This document shows, piece after piece, positions 61,474-64,000 of a DNA stretch of 64,000 nt. Within the stretch, counting starts at the first letter, position 1. Each line of letters starts with the position of its first letter. A model generated the notes under the pieces. The model had not been told where the DNA came from, ran no database searches, and worked only from the letters and a program-made list of their open reading frames with translations. Source of the DNA: Arenibacter echinorum (GTDB lineage Bacteria > Bacteroidota > Bacteroidia > Flavobacteriales > Flavobacteriaceae); the NCBI RefSeq assembly GCF_003259375.1, contig NZ_QLLN01000005.1, positions 372,001-436,000 of the forward strand. The letters are read 5' to 3'. Both the position numbers and the translations under genes were made by a program.

Positions 61474-62838
61474 ATGGTCGATACGGAAATAAAATCATTA
61501 AAATCCCTACACCACTACTTGCAAAAGTTGGTAGAAAATAGGCTTTGGCTTAAGGTTATCATTGCTTTGTTTTTAGGTGTTGGTGTTGGCCTGTTGTTAA
61601 GTCCTCAAAATGGTTGGATAACCAAAAACACTGCCGATGCATTAGGAAATTGGTTGGCCCTACCAGGTATGTTATTCCTAAAATTGGTACAAATGATCAT
61701 GATTCCCTTGATCGTAGCATCAATCATTACTGGTATTGCAAGTAACAATAAGGAAAACCTGAAAAGGTTGGGTGGTGGTGTTCTATTATATTTTATATCA
61801 ACAACCATTATTTCAGTGACAATAGGTACAATTCTTGCATTAATTTTTAGGCCTGGAAAGTATCTGCACCAACAGGCGGAAGTTGGTCATGCAAATGCAG
61901 TGGCCAATACTGCCGAAAGTTCGGAACTGTCATTTGGAATAAATGATATTCCGAACGCCATAACAAATTTGTTGCCTGAAAATCCATTGGCCTCTATGGT
62001 AAGCAGCGAAATGTTGAGTATCGTTATTTTTACTATTATAATTGGAGTTGCCGTATTATCACTAACCGACGACTTGCTTAAACCGGTAAAGTTACTCCTA
62101 GGGGCCATTCAGGAAATATGTATGACCGTGGTCAAATGGGCTATGTTATTAGTTCCGATCGCCGTATTCGGTTTAATGGCACAATTGACCTCCAGCGTCG
62201 GTTTGAACTCCCTAAGGGGTTTGGGCTTTTATGTGCTCGTGGTGCTAATAGGATTGCTAATATTGGTAGGTATTTACCTCGTGTTGGTAAGCATTCTTGG
62301 CCGGAGCAACCCATTGACATTTTTGCGAAAAATAACGGATGTTCAACTATTGGCATTCTCAACTACAAGTTCAGCCGCAGTAATGCCCCTATCTCTAAAA
62401 ACAGCAGAGGAAGGGCTCATAGTGGATGCCTCCATCAGCAATTTCATTATTCCCATCGGGGCTACTGTAAATATGGATGGGACGGCCCTTTATCAGACCA
62501 TTACGACTTTGTTCATAGCGCAGGCCTACGGATTGGAAATGGGCCTTCTGAATATTATTGTTGTAGTAGTTACCATAGTTGCAGCTTCCATTGGAACTCC
62601 GGCCATTCCAGGAGGTGGCGTCGTGATTTTGGCTTCTGTGCTATCCAGCGTAGGAATTCCCGCCGAAGGAATTATCATAATAATAGGGGTTGAGCGCTTG
62701 CTTGGAATGTTCCGAACAGCAGTCAACGTTACCGGTGACCTAACAGCCTGTATGGTTTTCAATCGTTTTTACGGGAATAAAATGGAAGGATCCAAAGAGA
62801 CTGATGTAAAAGCAAATACGGAATTTTCCACTATTTAA
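61474..62838 (+). CDS. Dicarboxylate/amino acid:cation symporter (DAACS family)
   Basis: A 454-residue inner-membrane symporter. It has the family's serine-rich hairpin FSTTSSAAVMPLSLKTAEE, the substrate-site motif GATVNMDGTALYQ and the second hairpin PAIPGGGVVILASVLSSVG. It likely takes up glutamate, aspartate or C4 dicarboxylates with Na+ or H+. It is in line with the aldolase gene, 13 bp away. Confidence 0.93.
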   Translation: MVDTEIKSLKSLHHYLQKLVENRLWLKVIIALFLGVGVGLLLSPQNGWITKNTADALGNWLALPGMLFLKLVQMIMIPLIVASIITGIASNNKENLKRLGGGVLLYFISTTIISVTIGTILALIFRPGKYLHQQAEVGHANAVANTAESSELSFGINDIPNAITNLLPENPLASMVSSEMLSIVIFTIIIGVAVLSLTDDLLKPVKLLLGAIQEICMTVVKWAMLLVPIAVFGLMAQLTSSVGLNSLRGLGFYVLVVLIGLLILVGIYLVLVSILGRSNPLTFLRKITDVQLLAFSTTSSAAVMPLSLKTAEEGLIVDASISNFIIPIGATVNMDGTALYQTITTLFIAQAYGLEMGLLNIIVVVVTIVAASIGTPAIPGGGVVILASVLSSVGIPAEGIIIIIGVERLLGMFRTAVNVTGDLTACMVFNRFYGNKMEGSKETDVKANTEFSTI

Positions 62839-62854
62839 ATATTTAAAGAAGAAG

Positions 62855-64000
62855 ATGATAAAATCAATTAACGAAATAGATTTTTCTCCAAAACCGGGCA
62901 AGGCCTACTGGGTAAACTGTCACAGGGAATGGCGGGAGGAGGTCATTTATTTTCTGATGGTCGACCGATTTCATGATAGTAGAAAACGACATTCTTTAAA
63001 GTTCGACATGAGACATCCCGGTTTCGGAAATGAAGATCAATTGCAAAAGCCTTTTGGCGGTACCCTCCAAGGAATCATCAACAACATTGACTATATCAAA
63101 AATTTGGGCTCTACCGCCATTTGGTTAAGCCCTGTGTTTGAAAATAATCCAGAATCCTATCATGGATATGCCATCCAGAATTATATGGACGTGGACAAAC
63201 GCTGGGGCAACAAGAAAGATTTGGAAAAACTAGTGGACAAGGCACACGGGTTGGATATAAGGGTGTTCTTGGATATCGTTTTGCATCATTCCGGAGATAA
63301 TTGGTCGTATCCTTTTGATTACAACTATTACTATTTTAACGGCCAGCGTTTTCCCTTGGACGAATGGCGGGAAAAAGATAGGCCAATTCCAGTTGAACTG
63401 AGAAATATGGAACTGTATAACCGTAAAGGGCAGATTATAAATTTCGATAATTATCCCGAGACACAGGAAGGCGACTTCTTTACCTTAAAAACATTTAGAA
63501 ACGATGGTTCCCCTGATAGTGAAGATTTACGGGAGATACTGGCCAAGATACATTGTTACTGGATTCGTGAGACAGATGTGGATGGTTTCCGTTTGGATGC
63601 CGTCAAACATATGAAGGGAAACGACATTAACCGTTTTTGCTCTACGATAAGGGAATATGCCTACTCCTTAGGCAAAAGAAACTTTTTTCTATTTGGTGAA
63701 ATTATCGGGGACGATGAGACGGGTAATCCCTATATAGGTCCCAAAATACTGCCCGAGGACCGGAATATATATTACGGGCTTGATTCTATATTAGATCATC
63801 CATTACACAGTGTTTTAGCAGAAGTGATAAAAGGGAATTCATCCCCGAATAGATTGATACAGAGGTATTCGGATTTGCAAAAGAATGCTCTAAGCCGAGG
63901 TAGGCATGGGGAGTTCCTCGTGACCTACATCGATGACCATGATCAGGTGGGGATGGACTTTAAACACCGATTTGGCCATAACGCCACTACTGCACAAGTT
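62855..64000 (+). CDS. GH13 alpha-amylase family enzyme (truncated by window)
   Basis: At least 382 codons from ATG 62855, open to the window end. It is an intracellular-looking GH13 protein without a signal peptide. Conserved regions are LDIVLHHS, GFRLDAVKHM with the nucleophile Asp248, FFLFGEIIG with the acid/base Glu282, and YIDDHDQVG with Asp363. It hydrolyses or transfers alpha-glucans; together with aldolase and GAPDH it could feed storage glucan into glycolysis. The C-terminal domain lies outside the window. Confidence 0.92.
   Translation, partial: MIKSINEIDFSPKPGKAYWVNCHREWREEVIYFLMVDRFHDSRKRHSLKFDMRHPGFGNEDQLQKPFGGTLQGIINNIDYIKNLGSTAIWLSPVFENNPESYHGYAIQNYMDVDKRWGNKKDLEKLVDKAHGLDIRVFLDIVLHHSGDNWSYPFDYNYYYFNGQRFPLDEWREKDRPIPVELRNMELYNRKGQIINFDNYPETQEGDFFTLKTFRNDGSPDSEDLREILAKIHCYWIRETDVDGFRLDAVKHMKGNDINRFCSTIREYAYSLGKRNFFLFGEIIGDDETGNPYIGPKILPEDRNIYYGLDSILDHPLHSVLAEVIKGNSSPNRLIQRYSDLQKNALSRGRHGEFLVTYIDDHDQVGMDFKHRFGHNATTAQV

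Noticed and set aside
24000-64000. Intact tRNA-Val marking the right end of the island
   Set aside because: I found no second copy of the T-arm and anticodon sequence in this stretch; the end must lie outside or has been lost.
1-64000. CRISPR arrays, rRNA genes, complete insertion sequences
   Set aside because: No regularly spaced repeats, no rRNA-like sequence and no intact transposase were seen.

Overview
The window reads as chromosomal DNA of a marine-type Flavobacteriaceae bacterium (Bacteroidota). The reasons are AT-rich sequence, few Shine-Dalgarno sites, a hybrid two-component regulator, sulfatases with glycoside hydrolases, a Bacteroidota-type tyrosine recombinase, and many small Bacteroidota-only families (DUF3347, HYC_CC_PP, SHOCT micro-proteins). 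It falls into two unrelated halves joined at about 22.3-22.8 kb.

Left half (1-21.5 kb, all genes on the minus strand): a polysaccharide utilisation region. It holds a hybrid two-component sensor (1007-5266), two S1 sulfatases, a GH43 enzyme, a clan GH-A-like hydrolase, a DUF1593 (Sde182-type) protein, a TolB-propeller protein, a PQQ dehydrogenase with an internal cytochrome c domain, an FG-GAP protein, and the start of another glycosidase-like lipoprotein. No intact SusC/SusD lies in the window, but a decayed SusD tail sits at 12107-12285. Four promoters share one architecture: two TATGATT half-sites exactly 21 bp apart, with a TANNATTG element at a fixed distance. I infer these are targets of the hybrid regulator. 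A block holding the TolB 3' end, a terminator and this promoter occurs twice, and one copy carries only a ghost of the TolB tail.

Junction (21.5-24.0 kb): decayed fragments of a transposase and an amidase, a tRNA-Val 3' fragment with its terminator, repeated AAAGTGAGC motifs, and an intact tyrosine recombinase. This looks like the left end of a genomic island. The intact tRNA expected at the other end is not in the window, so the island would run beyond 64 kb.

Right half (24-64 kb): a copper/silver resistance and stress island with two divergent arms. The minus arm (45.7 to 24.3 kb) has a CusABC-type efflux system, a multicopper oxidase fused to a CopB-like barrel, a CopA ATPase, a frameshifted CDF transporter, HMA and DUF3347 proteins, an HMA-AraC regulator, DUF302, SHOCT, YceI and PepSY proteins. 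The plus arm (46.1 to 64 kb) has a GMC oxidoreductase pair, a second HYC_CC_PP protein, a second HMA-AraC regulator, a cytochrome c-porin-cytochrome c set, Met/His-rich lipoproteins, HMA/SHOCT/DUF3347 proteins, and then a metabolic block: universal stress protein, NDH-2, NhaA, archaeal-type GAPDH, class I aldolase, a dicarboxylate symporter and a GH13 enzyme cut by the window end. Metal capture, oxidation and efflux are thus packed beside respiratory and glycolytic functions.
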